Shown one piece after another: positions 12,801-24,300 of a DNA stretch of 64,000 nucleotides (position 1 is its first letter; each line of letters opens with the position of its first letter). The translations under genes were made by a program, and so were the position numbers. Source of the stretch: Metridium senile (Eukaryota > Cnidaria > Anthozoa > Actiniaria > Metridiidae); contig OX459100.1 in NCBI GenBank assembly GCA_949775045.1, forward strand, positions 15,307,396 to 15,371,395, written 5' to 3'. The notes beneath the pieces were generated by a model. It did no database searches and was not told where the DNA came from. It saw only the letters and a list, made by a program, of their open reading frames with translations.

Positions 12801-13165
12801 AAATACCTCACGCAAAAACTCTTTTAGAGTTTGATGGTCGAGTAGAAGTTGTCCTGAATAGATAAGCCTCTGTTTATTACTTTCCTGAAGAAGATAAAAT
12901 GTATTTTTTTAACACAAAACGCAGTTAAAATGAACAGGAATTTACCAAATAACCAACACTCGCTGTAGAGTTTACAGGAAGTGAAATTCCCATAGCATAA
13001 ACCACTTAAAAAACCCACCGGTTTGCTGGGATAGACGTTTGAAAGATGAGTTTTTAGCTTCTCTACAGTCCAATTCAAAGCACAGCTTATTTGTAGGTCG
13101 TCAATACTTCTATTTGGCGTTTTAACGACAAGAGTTACCGCAGACGAATCCATCATTCCCTCCAT
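6807..13165 (-). CDS. HERPUD: HERPUD: ER-membrane ubiquitin-like ERAD protein (433 aa)
   Basis: Eight exons on the minus strand: 13165-13019, 12884-12807, 11227-11141, 10602-10466, 9101-8925, 8416-8001, 7522-7446 and 6989-6807. They join in frame (1302 bp), all with GT-AG borders. Residues ~10-85 are a ubiquitin-like domain (TLVVKTPN, WTVEKLKTHLSNVYP, QRLIYSGQLLLDHQTLKEFL, LHTLHLVC). A Pro/Gln/Ser-rich linker follows, then the family signature RMNAQGG with an acidic run, two adjacent hydrophobic helices (about 300-330, joined by WFYSSTGRFLM), a Gln-rich segment and the family C-terminus (STFFTSLVPQ...LAN). Known role: HERPUD1/2 sit in the ER membrane with both termini in the cytosol and recruit HRD1 ubiquitin-ligase components during ER-associated degradation. 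Human paralogues are 391 and 406 aa. As a non-vertebrate single gene it cannot be assigned to HERPUD1 or HERPUD2. The start at 13165 gives MEGMMDSS; a second Met is three codons on. Confidence 0.95.
7066..7143. repeat. (CAGT)n microsatellite with AATA tail
   Basis: A pure CAGT run of about 14 units is followed by AATAAA and AAAT repeats, in the last HERPUD intron. Confidence 0.9.
7600..7740. repeat. Dispersed repeat family member (HERPUD intron)
   Basis: TTTGTGACAAGTTCTTCAAA, CTCCTACAGATTTTGTCCTG, TTTGCAT and GCAGATTTAATTTTGTCTTG recur in the same order at 16245-16390, 39940-40090 and, inverted, 47500-47670. Member of a high-copy family of unknown class. Confidence 0.6.
7782..7974. mobile_element. 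MITE-like hairpin in a HERPUD intron
   Basis: Arms of about 80 bp, starting TATACACCTACTTGCAAGAA and ending in its complement, differ at only a few positions around a ~30-nt loop. The right arm ends about 26 bp from the donor of exon 6, so the hairpin sits beside a splice site. Confidence 0.8.
9331..9983. mobile_element. Foldback MITE, TIR AGCATGTTAAGGCCTGG, copy 1
   Basis: The terminal inverted repeats CTCAAGCATGTTAAGGCCTG and CAGTCCTTAACATGCTTGAG enclose ~300-bp arms with internal GGTCACGTGACC and CACGTGACCATTAAGGC palindromes. There is no ORF of note. It shares its TIR with the element at 50119-50725. It is flanked by another inverted motif, GCTTCAACATTT, at about 9287-9330 and 10030-10108, so it may have inserted into an older element. 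Confidence 0.75.
10113..10262 (-). mobile_element. SINE 3' fragment, minus strand
   Basis: AGCCTGACACAAGTATCC, GGGGAGACTAAATATTTTAA, CACACAACTTTGCTCATGTG and CATCAAACAAACTAATTTAT match in order the body of the fuller SINE at 45845-46130. The tRNA-related head is missing. Confidence 0.6.
11641..11766. mobile_element. Short MITE-like palindrome
   Basis: CATTCATCCTATCCCATTAT and its partner ATAATGGGCGAGAATGAATC frame inner arms AAGTCAAGAATTCAATATTG and CAATATTGAATTCAAGACTT with the core AAGACCGAAGGTCGAGC. Confidence 0.75.
11998..12248. mobile_element. MITE with two poly-C tracts, TIR GGGACCGGTAATTATTTACA
   Basis: The termini GGGACCGGTAATTATTTACA and TGTAAATAATGACCGGTCCC are complementary. The interior carries C runs at about 12049-12063 and 12208-12228 with T-rich spacers, like the element at 3799-4023. 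It lies in HERPUD intron 2. Confidence 0.75.
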
Positions 13166-13216
13166 CTTGTTCTTGTTGTGATGTAATAGCGAGAAGGAAA
13201 GGGTCACGTGATTAGC

Positions 13217-13235
13217 CGTGGCAAACCCTGGTTGG
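13217..13235 (-). promoter_or_regulatory. ER stress response element-like site upstream of HERPUD
   Basis: Read on the minus strand, this is CCAAC, nine bases, then CCACG. The established ERSE consensus, bound by NF-Y plus ATF6/XBP1, is CCAAT-N9-CCACG; one base differs and the nine-base spacing is exact. It lies about 52 bp upstream of the HERPUD start codon. A CACGTG box (13205-13210) and a TGACGTA motif (13279-13285), resembling an ATF6/CREB half-site, are close by. Vertebrate Herp promoters are known to use such elements in the unfolded protein response. Function here is inferred. Confidence 0.55.
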
Positions 13236-13767
13236 CTGATCCCGAAAGGCATTGCGGCCTTCAAGAATTTGTGTTTTGTGACGTATAGTATGGTACAGGG
13301 AGCCCAAGTAAACGTTTGTCCTGATAGGTTGAATGTTGTGGGAAGGGAAGTAAACGCAAAAAGTAAAAGGGAGGGGAGGGGAGGGGAGGCAGTAAAATAA
13401 TGTGGCTTGGTAATTTTATTTTTCGGGTAATTTACACAGGGTATTGAGCAAGAATAAAGAAATAAAAAATAAAATAAAAAATATAATATAATAAAAAATA
13501 AAATAAAGAATAAAGGGAAATTTATTTGTTCGTTTTCTAATTCACAGAATCGAAATGTATGTTTGTTCATGTGCCAGTAAGACGGAGAATAGTGCACATT
13601 AATTGTGGAAAGCGTTGCCACCAAAACCTATAACTATTTTGTTCATCTATAAAACATAATATTGTATCAACTCCCTCTGTAAAGAAAACTTGATATTTAG
13701 GGATAACTCAGTTTCGCGAGGGGAAGAGGAGCGAAAGAACGTCTTTTTTCTCAGGCTACACTTCGTA

Positions 13768-13991
13768 ATATTCCAGTTTCTCGTTATCTATCACCGCTGT
13801 ACTTTTTGACAAAAGGCGCATTTGAACAGGCTAAGCCTCGATTTGTCGTAAAAATATTCACAAAATCCATGGAAGCAAGGCATTATAACATCAGAAATCA
13901 CATTTGAATTTTCGCTGAATCGAGGTTATCCCTGTAATTGCGGCTTTTGTACAAACAAACAGCGGTGCTAGATAACGCGAAACTGGAGTAT
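13768..13991. mobile_element. MITE, TIR ATTCCAGTTTCTCGTTATCT
   Basis: Left AATATTCCAGTTTCTCGTTA then TCTATCACCGCTGTAC; right complement GCGGTGCTAGATAACGCGAA then ACTGGAGTATT. It belongs with the larger element at 33529-34529, which shares CCAGTTTC..GTTATCTA.CAC.GCTGTAC. It lies between HERPUD and ANKRD27. Confidence 0.7.
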
Positions 13992-14105
13992 TTTAATCCA
14001 AAAAGTACACTCGAAACGTGTGTTCTAATTTTACTACAAACCACTGACATCGTCTTTCAGTGTATTTGAATGTGCAGATATCAGACAATCAACCTTTTAC
14101 TAAGT

Positions 14106-14380
14106 ACACCTAATTCAAAAAAGGTTGACAGGGCGAACGGCGATTGCACGACCGAAAGGAACTATGGCTAATACGAATTCGTTCTTATTCGTTTCTAAGT
14201 AACCCAAATAATGCCTCACCGTTCAGCGAAACGTTCGAGACACCCATCTTAGGTCATCGCTGAACGGTGTTTGGGTAATTTAGAATGGAATAAGAAGAAA
14301 TTCGTATTACCCACAGTACGTTTCGGTCGTGCAATCGCCAATCACCAATCGCCGTTCGCCCCGTCATCCTTTTTCTAAAG
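14106..14380. mobile_element. MITE, TIR ACCTAATTCAAAAAAGGTTG, copy 1
   Basis: An outer inverted repeat (CACCTAATTCAAAAAAGGTT) encloses GGCGATTGCACGACCGAAAG and an inner pair of GTTCAGCGA palindromes around GTCTCGAACG-like sequence. A second copy is at 29332-29651. It lies just downstream of the ANKRD27 stop codon and may form part of its 3' end. Confidence 0.75.
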
Positions 14381-14504
14381 AAGTATATAGAAGAGCAAAT
14401 CTAGAGTCATTTGAGAATGATAATCATTTCTTTTTATGAAACATTGGACCATTGTTTAAAATATACATTGTTTACTTCTAATTATATCACAGTAAATTCT
14501 AGAT

Positions 14505-17500
14505 TCATTGCTCATCCCTGTGATAATCAATATCTTGTGGGTATTGAGACTCTGTAGGTATGTCTTGTCGTGAGCTATTATTATTATCAATATTATCTTC
14601 TTGGCTAGTTAGATTGTCTATACTAGCTGGTGCTTTAGGCTCTACACAGGAGACAGAGTCTGCTTGTGAAATGCGTTCGTCAGTATCACTAGTTTCTTTG
14701 CCATCTTCTGGGATGTTGTGTTCAATTTCACACGTCTCTTGTCGCGAACTAATATCATTATCAACAATTTCTTCTTGGCTATCCAGGAATTTATTATCTA
14801 TGCAATCTGTTGCTTTAGGTTCTTCACAGGAGACAGAGTCTGCTTGTGAAATGCGTTCGTCAGTATCACTAGTTTCTTTGCCATCTTCTGGGATGTTGTG
14901 TTCAGTTTCACACGTCTCTTTTCGCGAACTAATATCATCATCAACAATTTCTTCTTGGCTATCCAGGAATTTATTATCTATGCAATCTGTTGCTTTAGGT
15001 TCTACACACGAGGCAGAGTCTGCTTGTGAAATGCGCTCGTCAGTATCACTAGTTTCTTTGCCATCTTCTGGGATGTTGTGTTCAATTTCACACGTCTCTT
15101 GTCGCGAACTAATATCATCATCAAGAATTTCTTCTTGGCTATCTAGGAATTTATTATCTATGCAATCTGTTGCTTTAGGTTCTACACACGAGGCTGAGTC
15201 TGCTTGTGAAATGCGCTCGTCAGTATCACTAGTTTCTTTGCCATCTTCTGGGATGTCGTGTTCAACTTCACAAGTCTCTTGTCGTGAGGTAATATCATTA
15301 CCAACATTATCTTCTTGGCTATCTAGGAATTGTTTGTCTTTACTTGCTTTAGGCTCTACACACGAGGAAGAAACTAATTTTGAAATGCAGTCACTAGTTT
15401 CTTCGCCATAGTCTTGGACGTCGTGTTCAATTTTACAGGTCTCTGCGATACATAGCTGAAGAGAGGGTTCTTGAGTTTCAATATGCATTACACCAGGAGT
15501 CTCACTGCTATTACCACCACTATCTAGACTGCAATTATCACTAATACATTTGTTTGCTATATTTTCATCTAAATCCACACCCTCCCTAGAATTGATATCT
15601 TCATTTTTAGGACCTGATTCATTGTCATCTTCATTGAAATTTTCATTGGGTTTTTTAGCATCCTCTAATTTTCCTACGATAATCGAACAAGCTGACATTG
15701 TTTTGCCTTTTGAAGACGTTCTCTCCAATAAGCTATTTCCGACCTCTGACTGCAGGGAATCTGTAGAGATCTGCTCGGTTTCCAAGTCATGTTTGCTATT
15801 ATTCTCTGATGGCGCGGCTTGATACATTGCAGTAATCTCTTCTTTCACTATAGATTCAAGTTCAGGATGTGCACTTTCCAGTACTGCGCCATGATAACTA
15901 CCTTCAGATTTCTTGTTATCTGTCGTAGTGTCAGTGTTTCCGCCATAGTACGCCGTACTTGCTATTCTAGCTGTTTTCTGTAGTAATCCCGTTGGAGGTT
16001 GTAATGACGCCGGATTGTCCAGTAAGACATTCCGTACTCGCTGAAGGAGCTGTCCACTGCTAGGTAATGCTTGTTCTTCTTGTTCATCAGAAGGCTTGTT
16101 TGCTGGTAAAAGTCGCTGTTCAAACAACACATCATTGTGTAATTCATCTTGTTTGAACTCTTCCAAGGTCTGATAGAAATACAGAAAGAAATAATAATTA
16201 TACAATTCATGAATAATTAATGAGAATTTTACAAAAGAAATCACGTCCGTGACGAGTTCTCTAAATCTCATACAGATTTCGTGCTGGTTTGCATAAGTTT
16301 AAACTTCAATTTTCTCGGCCAGATTTACTTTTATCTTAACAACTTTAGTAAACTATGAAACGTTGGACTTTCACAAGTAGTATACGATATTTGCTTCCGA
16401 TCTGTATGCAATTTTAGTAAAATATATAATATGTTGTATATTACAATTATAATATCAGTACTACTAATAATAACAACAGCAAACAATTATAATATCAGTA
16501 CTACTAATAATAACAACAGCAAACAATTATAATATCAGTACTAATAATAATAACAACAGCAAACAATTATAATAACAGTACTACTAATAATAACAACAGC
16601 AAACAATTATAATAACAGTACTACTAATAATAACAGCAAACAATTATAATATCAGTACTAATAATAATAACAACAGCAAACAATTATAATAACAGTACTA
16701 CTAATAACAACAGCAAACAATTATAATAACAGTACTACTACTAACAACATCAAACAATTATAATAACAGTACTACTAATAATAACAACAAACAATTATAA
16801 TATCAGTACTACTAATAATAACAACAGCAAACAATTATAATATCAGTACTAATAATAACAACAGCAAACAATTATAATAACAGTACTACTAATAATAACA
16901 ACAGCAAACAATTATAATATCAGTACTACTAATAATAACAACAGCAAACAATTATAATATCAGTACTAATAATAATAACAACAGCAAACAATTATAATAA
17001 CAGTACTACTAATAATAACAACAGCAAACAATTATAATAACAGTACTACTAATAATAACAGCAAACAATTATAATATCAGTACTAATAATAATAACAACA
17101 GCAAACAATTATAATAACAGTACTACTAATAACAACAGCAAACAATTATAATAACAGTACTACTACTAATAACAACATCAAACAATTATAATAACAGTAC
17201 TACTAATAATAACAACAAACAATTATAATATCAGTACTACTAATAATAACAACAGCAAACAATTATAATATCAGTACTACTAATAACAACAGCAAACAAT
17301 TATAATATCAGTACTACTAATAATAACAACAGCAAACAATTATAATATCAGTACTACTAATAATAACAACAGCAAACAATTATAATAACAGTACTACTAA
17401 TAATAACAACAGCAAACAATTATAATATCAGTACTAATAATAATAACAACAGCAAACAATTATAATAACAGTACTACTAATAATAACAACAGCAAACAAT

Positions 17501-18399
17501 TATAATATCAGTACTAATAATAATAACAGCAAACAATTATAATAACAGTACTACTACTAATAATAACAGCGAGTCACTTACCTCACGATCGATTTTCAAC
17601 GGAAAAAATGGCACACTTTTATCATAGGTTACGGTTCGTTTCAGGGTTCTTCGTCTAGAATATTGAAAAACACTTTAAATTACAATACAACAACAATTAA
17701 ACTCATCAGTAATGATGAGGTTGCGTTCAGGTGTCTCAATGAACGTCCACCCATCTCAATGGTGCCCAGCCATGGTACGTGCACCATCAGGCACCTGTCA
17801 CTGACCACCGTCAGTCAGTGGAAGTTTACTTATTATTTACTAAATAGTGTCTGTGAGAAGTAAACAACAAACAAAGGATCACTGTCATCACAACACAAAG
17901 CTTCCCGCGCAAGCACCTCCAAAGGGGCACCACAAATTGACTACAGCACAAGTGTACCGTAGTGAAACCCAGACAAAAACAAACAAACGAACAAATAAAC
18001 AAACGTAGCATAAGCCTTAATAAGTTTAACTCTGCTTAATTTAGGCACATTTATTGGTTGTCTGATAGATGAATAAGAAATGTTTTAATTACCTGTCAAA
18101 TGCTCGAACTTCTTTAACTATTTCCTGTAGTTTTTCCACCTCAAAACCCTCTAGTTGTTCAAACACACTATTCAGCTTGGTCTTCGGTTGCTCAATAGTT
18201 GTATCACAGATGCGACTTTCTGTCAGGGACCTAGGTCGAGGCCGTTGCTCCATCTCCACAGTCTTGGTTGCCGCTGAATAAGAAACTCGTACACTTGATG
18301 TTTGTGGGTAGTTTGGTGACGGCGGTGTCCCGACCAATGACTCCACAGGATTTGGTAATGAAATATCAGACTTTTGACCAGAATGAATCGAAGGGAGAC
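14505..18399 (-). CDS. ANKRD27: ANKRD27 exons 32-34, long acidic C-terminal tail
   Basis: Exons: 18399-18093, 17654-17582, 16169-14505 (residues 943-1623). Exon 32 is Ser/Pro-rich then helical (FEQLEGFEVEKLQEIVKEV). Exon 33 has RRRTLKRTVTYDKSVPFFPL. Exon 34 (1665 bp) encodes a disordered, Asp/Glu/Ser-rich tail including five 60-residue repeats. The frame is continuous from the ankyrin block, but human VARP has no comparable tail, so the last exon could be a lineage extension or a separate gene wrongly joined. The phase-0 junction at 16169 follows a fair acceptor (TTTCTATCAG), and no ATG with good context begins a separate ORF nearby. Confidence 0.72.
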
Positions 18400-21300
18400 C
18401 TAGACATTGAACGAAATGATATTAGTCCAGAAGTACATACACGTTTGGAATTGATCATTGTATACGCACAGTCCAAAATCATCCATGTTACTGCTTATTA
18501 TTAGTACAGTGGAACCCCGTTAATCCGGCCACCTCAGGACCAGCCCAAAGTGGCCGTATTAACGGGGTGGCCGTATTAAGCGGGTAAATATATGGGCATG
18601 CATTTCCTCGGGGCATAAAAAACTGGCCACAATAACGGGGTGGCCGTATTAAGGTGGCTCGACTGAGTATTTTTGAAGGGCCACCGTCGCTGTTTGATCG
18701 CAAAGTACGTCGCGCGTAGAAAAATAATTTCAAATTAATTTCCATAGCGAGTTCAGGCATAGACTGAAGTTTGTTCTGATGTTTCAAATATTGCAATCGG
18801 AACTAGCAATAATTTTTTATGATAGAAAAGTAGTTTTGACAAATACGACTATTTTAGGCGAAATAGAGTTTTCTATAAAACCGCATTGATTGTTTCACAA
18901 ACTTCAGATCAAGGCCTTCGTTGTTGCTGAAAATAAAAGATTTATATGGAGGCATTTTTGAATAAAACGCTTTTAAACATTTACACAACAAATAAATTAA
19001 ATTAATCAAGCATCCATTTCACTTGATCAAAAACATCACTACAAAAGCTCAGAAAAAGTTGCTTTTGGTCTCATTTGGTCAACAAATGTCTTAGTTATCC
19101 GTCTGGCGAACATGAACGAAATCACTTCAGGCTATTAGGACATACATGATTTTTCGTTTGGTGAGATATAACTGCGCTTTTTTTTCTTTTGTCTAATATT
19201 GCACACATTTTTACAAAATATTTCAAAACTTAAAATTTCCTTGATGAATTTTTTTCTTACCGCAGCATTGGCTTTTTGAAATAGTTACTCATCGAGCCCT
19301 GCAGTTTTATGACCATTGATAGATCGGAAGATATCGAAAATAATTCTCAAAATAGGTAAACTTTTCGACCGCTTACTCAAGGCTCGCATTGTTTTGGTTG
19401 TCCGAGACCGCTATTGTCTATATTTTTTACTCAAGTTGTGAATTCCGATATGCATTGTCAACTCACAAACAACACTTGACTACCGTTCGTTAGCCGAGCA
19501 GCTCCGAATGTGATCGCTTGAATATTATATAATATAATATACGGTTACGATGGGTGCTTGTAACACAATTCCAGCTGATATGCAGTACTTCGAATAACAT
19601 GCCTCTAACTAAACTTGATAAAAAGCGAAAAATCACTGGGCAAAGATTCGAAGTACAGCATATCAGCTGGAATTGCGTTACCGTCCTTTGTCATTATAAT
19701 ATAATATTCAAGCGATCACATTCGGAACTGCTCGGCTAACGAACGGTAGTCAAGTGTTGTTTGTGAGGTGACAATGCATATCGGAATTCACAACTTGAGT
19801 AAAAAATATAGACAATATCGGTCTCGGACAACCAAAACAATGCGAGCCTTGAGTAAGCGGTCGAAAAGTTTACCTATTTTGAGAATTATTTTCGATATCT
19901 TCCAATCTATCAATGGTCATAAAACTGCAGGGCTCGATGAGTAACTATTTCAAAAAGCCAATGCTGCTGTAAGAAAAAAATTCATCAAGGAAATTTTAAG
20001 TTTTGAAATATTTTGTAAAAATGTGTGCAATATTAGACAAAAGAAAAAAAAGCGCAGTTATATCTCACCAAACGAAAAATCATGTATGTCCTAATAGCCT
20101 GAAGTGATTTCGTTCATGTTCGCCAGACGGATAACTAAGACATTTGTTGACCAAATGAGACCAAAAGCAACTTTTTCTGAGCTTTTGTAGTGATGTTTTT
20201 GATCAAGTGAAATGGATGCTTGATTAATTTAATTTATTTGTTGTGTAAATGTTTAAAAGCGTTTTATTAAAAAATGCCTCCATATAAATCTTTTATTTTC
20301 AGCAACAACGAAGGCCTTGATCTGAAGTTTGTGAAACAATCAATGCGGTTTTATAGAAAACTCTATTTCGCCTAAAATAGTCGTATTTGTCAAAACTACT
20401 TTTCTATCATAAAAAATTATTGCTAGTTCCGATTGCAATATTTGAAACATCAGAACAAACTTCAGTCTATGCCTGAACTCGCTATGGAAATTAATTTGAA
20501 ATTATTTTTCTACGCGCGACGTACTTTGCGATCAAACAGCGACGGTGGCCCTTCAAAAATACTCAGTCGAGCCACCTTAAGCGGGTGGCCGTAAGGCAGG
20601 GTTCCAATGTATGTCATTTTGTCTAATAGATGAGCGTACTGTTTACAAGTGTTGGTATTGTGATGCTAATCTTCCAACCATTTTCACAATAGATTTGTTT
20701 AATTTCCTTTGTTCTAATAACAATGGATGGTTGGCAAAACTATAACAAAATACGTCACTGTACGTTCACCTATTATGTGCCACTTTTTTCCCTGGCGTGC
20801 GTCCATTTAAAATTCTAAGCTATAGTTATATAAGCATGCAATAGCAGACATTGAGTATCAATATTCATTTCAACAAACCAAATTCTACACAGGGTGAAAT
20901 ACAAACCAACCAAACAAAGCTATAAGATCTCCACTTAAAATCTTGGGATCTTGTAAAAACTATTTAATCATCAAATCCAAACCATTTGGCTGTGCTGATT
21001 ACAAGATTCTATTACTGCAATAAATTCATCTCATCCTGAACATAACGGAAGCTAACGGACTATAGGCAATACTTACCAGCCCACGTGTTCCTTCTAGTCA
21101 GCGAGAATTCATTGGCAATTTTCTCACTTTGTTCCAAGACTTTTACAACATCATCGTGCTGACAAAGGGACAAAAAAAGTGTCAAGAAAACCAAGAATTT
21201 TATTTTATAATTTTAGTAAAGTAAAGTGAACATTTTTTACGGTGTTACAAATTTCATTTTATTATATAGATATCGATGAAATACCAGGATTTCTCTACTA

Positions 21301-24300
21301 GTGTCTATTCAACACTCGAAGATAAAATTCGTATCTCCGCGCGCCCATGTAATATCCTCTATATATTACCCATAATTTTGATATTGTCTATGGGCAGGTC
21401 CATGTCAGTCTTTGTTTCATTTTAGAGTTCGTTCAATTTGTCATTCATTCATACATCCATTTACCCATTCATTCATTTAATAATTTATTCTTTTAATTAC
21501 AGTGCTGCTAATTCAACCGGGGCCACCCCGAGTTTATTAGCCAATCACGTTTTAGCTTAAGAACAAAAGAACCAGATATAGACGATCCGTCAAGTCAATT
21601 CGCGCCTATAATTTGATTGGCTGATAAGGAGACAAAGTAGATATCTTTTGTTCTTAAGCTCAAACGTGATTGGCTAATAAACTCTTGGTGGCCCCGGTTG
21701 AATTAGCAGCATTGTAATTTCTTTTCGATTTGTTTGTCTGTTTATTTATTTGTTTGTGTCTTGTTCGGTTGCTTAATTATTTACACACTTATTTCCAAAC
21801 AAGCATCAAGACAGAACTAAATGAATGCTAGTTTTGTGCTGGTAATGTTATGAAATCAAACTTGTTTTTTAAGAACTAATAACAAAAGGTGAGTCTTTTC
21901 ACGCGCGTGCTATTGTATAACAATCAATTCTGTTGATAATAAGACTAATTTCAATATATTACCAGCATTCATTTCGGTCTTTACTTGATACTTAAGCCTG
22001 GACGGTTTTTGAAATGATTGTTTACTAACTCACCGTAGCATACTGGATTGGTGTTGACTGCATCTTGTTACGAATATCAGTGCATGCACCACGTTGTAAT
22101 AACACACGAACCAGCTCACTGAAGTTCCACCTGGGCGAATAAAGACAGAGAGTGATTTGTATTAGCATTGATAATATAACTTTATGTGAAACACCTATAT
22201 ATTTCAAAAATTTAATATTTTCAAATGTGAAAATATCATCACTATGGTTGGATGGTAATAAGGTATTGGTATATATTGGTTTGGTATTGGTATTTATTGG
22301 TTTGGTATTTATTGGTTTGGTATTTATTGGTTTGGTATTGGTATTTATTGGTTTGGTATTGGCATTTATTGGTTTGGTATTGGTATTTATTGGTTTGGTA
22401 TTGGCATTTATTGGTTTGGTATTGGTATCTATTGGTTTGGCATTGGTATCTATTGGTTTGGTATTGGTATTTATTGGTTTGGTATTGGCATTTATTGGTT
22501 TGGTATTGGCATTTATTGGTTTGGTATTGGTATTTATTGGTTTGGTATTTATTGGTTTGGTATTTTTTGTATTGGTATTTATTGGTTTGGTATTGGCATT
22601 TATTGGTTTGGTATTTATTGGTTTGGTATTGGCATTTATTGGTTTGGTATTGGTATTTATTGGTTTGGTATTGGTATTTATTGGTTTGGTATTGGCATTT
22701 ATTGGTTTGGTATTGGCATTTATTGGTTTGGTATTGGTATTTATTGGTTTGGTATTGGCATTTATTGGTTTGGTATTGGTATTTATTGGTTTGGTATTGG
22801 CATTAATTTTATTGGTTTGGTATTGGTATTTATTGGTTTGGTATTGGCATTTATTGGTTTAGTATTGGCATTTATTGGTTTGGTATTGGCATTTATTGGT
22901 TTGGTATTGGCATTTATTGGTTTGGTATTGGCATTTATTGGTTTGGTATTGGCATTTATTGGTTTGGTATTGGCATTTATTGGTTTGGTATTGGCATTTA
23001 TTGGTTTGGTATTGGCATGTATTGGTATTGGTATTTATTGGTTTGGCAGCGAGGTCCGTACAAAAAAGACCGAGGTCTGATATTTTTCCAGACAGACCGA
23101 ACAAGCAAGGTTAATTAATCATTTATTATATGTTTTTTTTTCTTAGCGATATACGAAATCACAAATATTTTATCGCCGAATCTCTCATTATTGAATGAAT
23201 AAACACACAAACTAAACTGGCTAAAAACACTTTGCAGGTATGAAAAGGTAAAACTTTAACAAATTATTTATTGCAATACTTTACAAGTTGTTTTTAATGT
23301 TACGGTCTGAAAAAAAAAAATGAAAATTGGACCGTTGTCATGGTAACAGTCTGATATGGGAAAATATCAGACTGTAAATCAGCCAATCAGAGTGCGCGTA
23401 CTATCGTAGCCATATAATAATGATATATATTGGTAAGGTATTGGTTTGGTATATATTTATTGGTTAGGTATTGATATATATTGGTAAGGTATTGATTTGG
23501 TCATATATGTATTGGTTAGGTATTGGTACATATAAGTATTGCATAATTAACATACCTTGCTGCTTCGTGTAGTGGTGTATTACCACGATCGTTTTGGACA
23601 TTAACGTTTACATTGTGCTGTGAAGATCAAGAGAGATGCGTTAGAAAAACAGTAACAGATTACAGTATGGGTGCCTTAGTGAAATGAATTGCATGCTTGC
23701 AGGTATACCTGGTATACAGTAAAGGAAGTGCCACGTGGTGAAGTTGAAGAATGGGATAATTGAAGTGAACAGAGAAAGAGTGATGTGGAGAATAATGATA
23801 ATTTAAGATCCTTTGTCATCATTGCCATCACTATCACAATCACTGTCAACACTGTCGCCATCAAAATCACTGTCACTATTGTTTTCACTGTCACCATCAC
23901 CACCACAGTCACCACCACTACCATCGCCTTCATCATCACCTTCACCATTATGATACACATAAAAATTCTCACCTCCAGTAGCACTAATGCCGGTGCCATG
24001 TGACCGTTAAGACAACAAAAGTGTAACGGTGTGTTTCCTCTATGGTCCCTAGCATCGATTTTACCACTGTAATTGATCAGTAGCTCTGTCACCTAAAATA
24101 ATATGAAGACAGCAAGACATATTAAACGCATTTAAATTGACTTCCAAATTGCCTCAAAATGAATATTAACTTTGTGGCAAAGAACTTGACTGTGGCCTCT
24201 TTTATGTAGACTTGATGGGGTGGACAATAAATGCAGGAAAATGGGATGTTTATTCATTCAGTTATTCATTCATTCATTCATTCATGCAATCATTCAATCA

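Noticed and set aside
12824..13624. 266-aa minus-strand frame as a single exon
   Set aside because: Only the part beginning at 13165 is coding; it must be cut at the GT at 13018 to join the second ubiquitin-like exon, and the N-terminal extension is low-complexity.
14560..15411. 283-aa plus-strand frame of Ser/Leu repeats
   Set aside because: It is the antisense shadow of the 180-bp coding repeats of ANKRD27; the minus frame continues in phase from upstream exons.
22258..23045. CRISPR-like array
   Set aside because: Direct repeats are contiguous, without unique spacers, and the genome is an animal's.
22152..23114. Hydrophobic and Trp/Tyr-rich frames that look like a membrane or beta-repeat protein
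   Set aside because: They are translations of a 21-bp minisatellite in an intron; all frames are open at once and there is no proper start or splice context.
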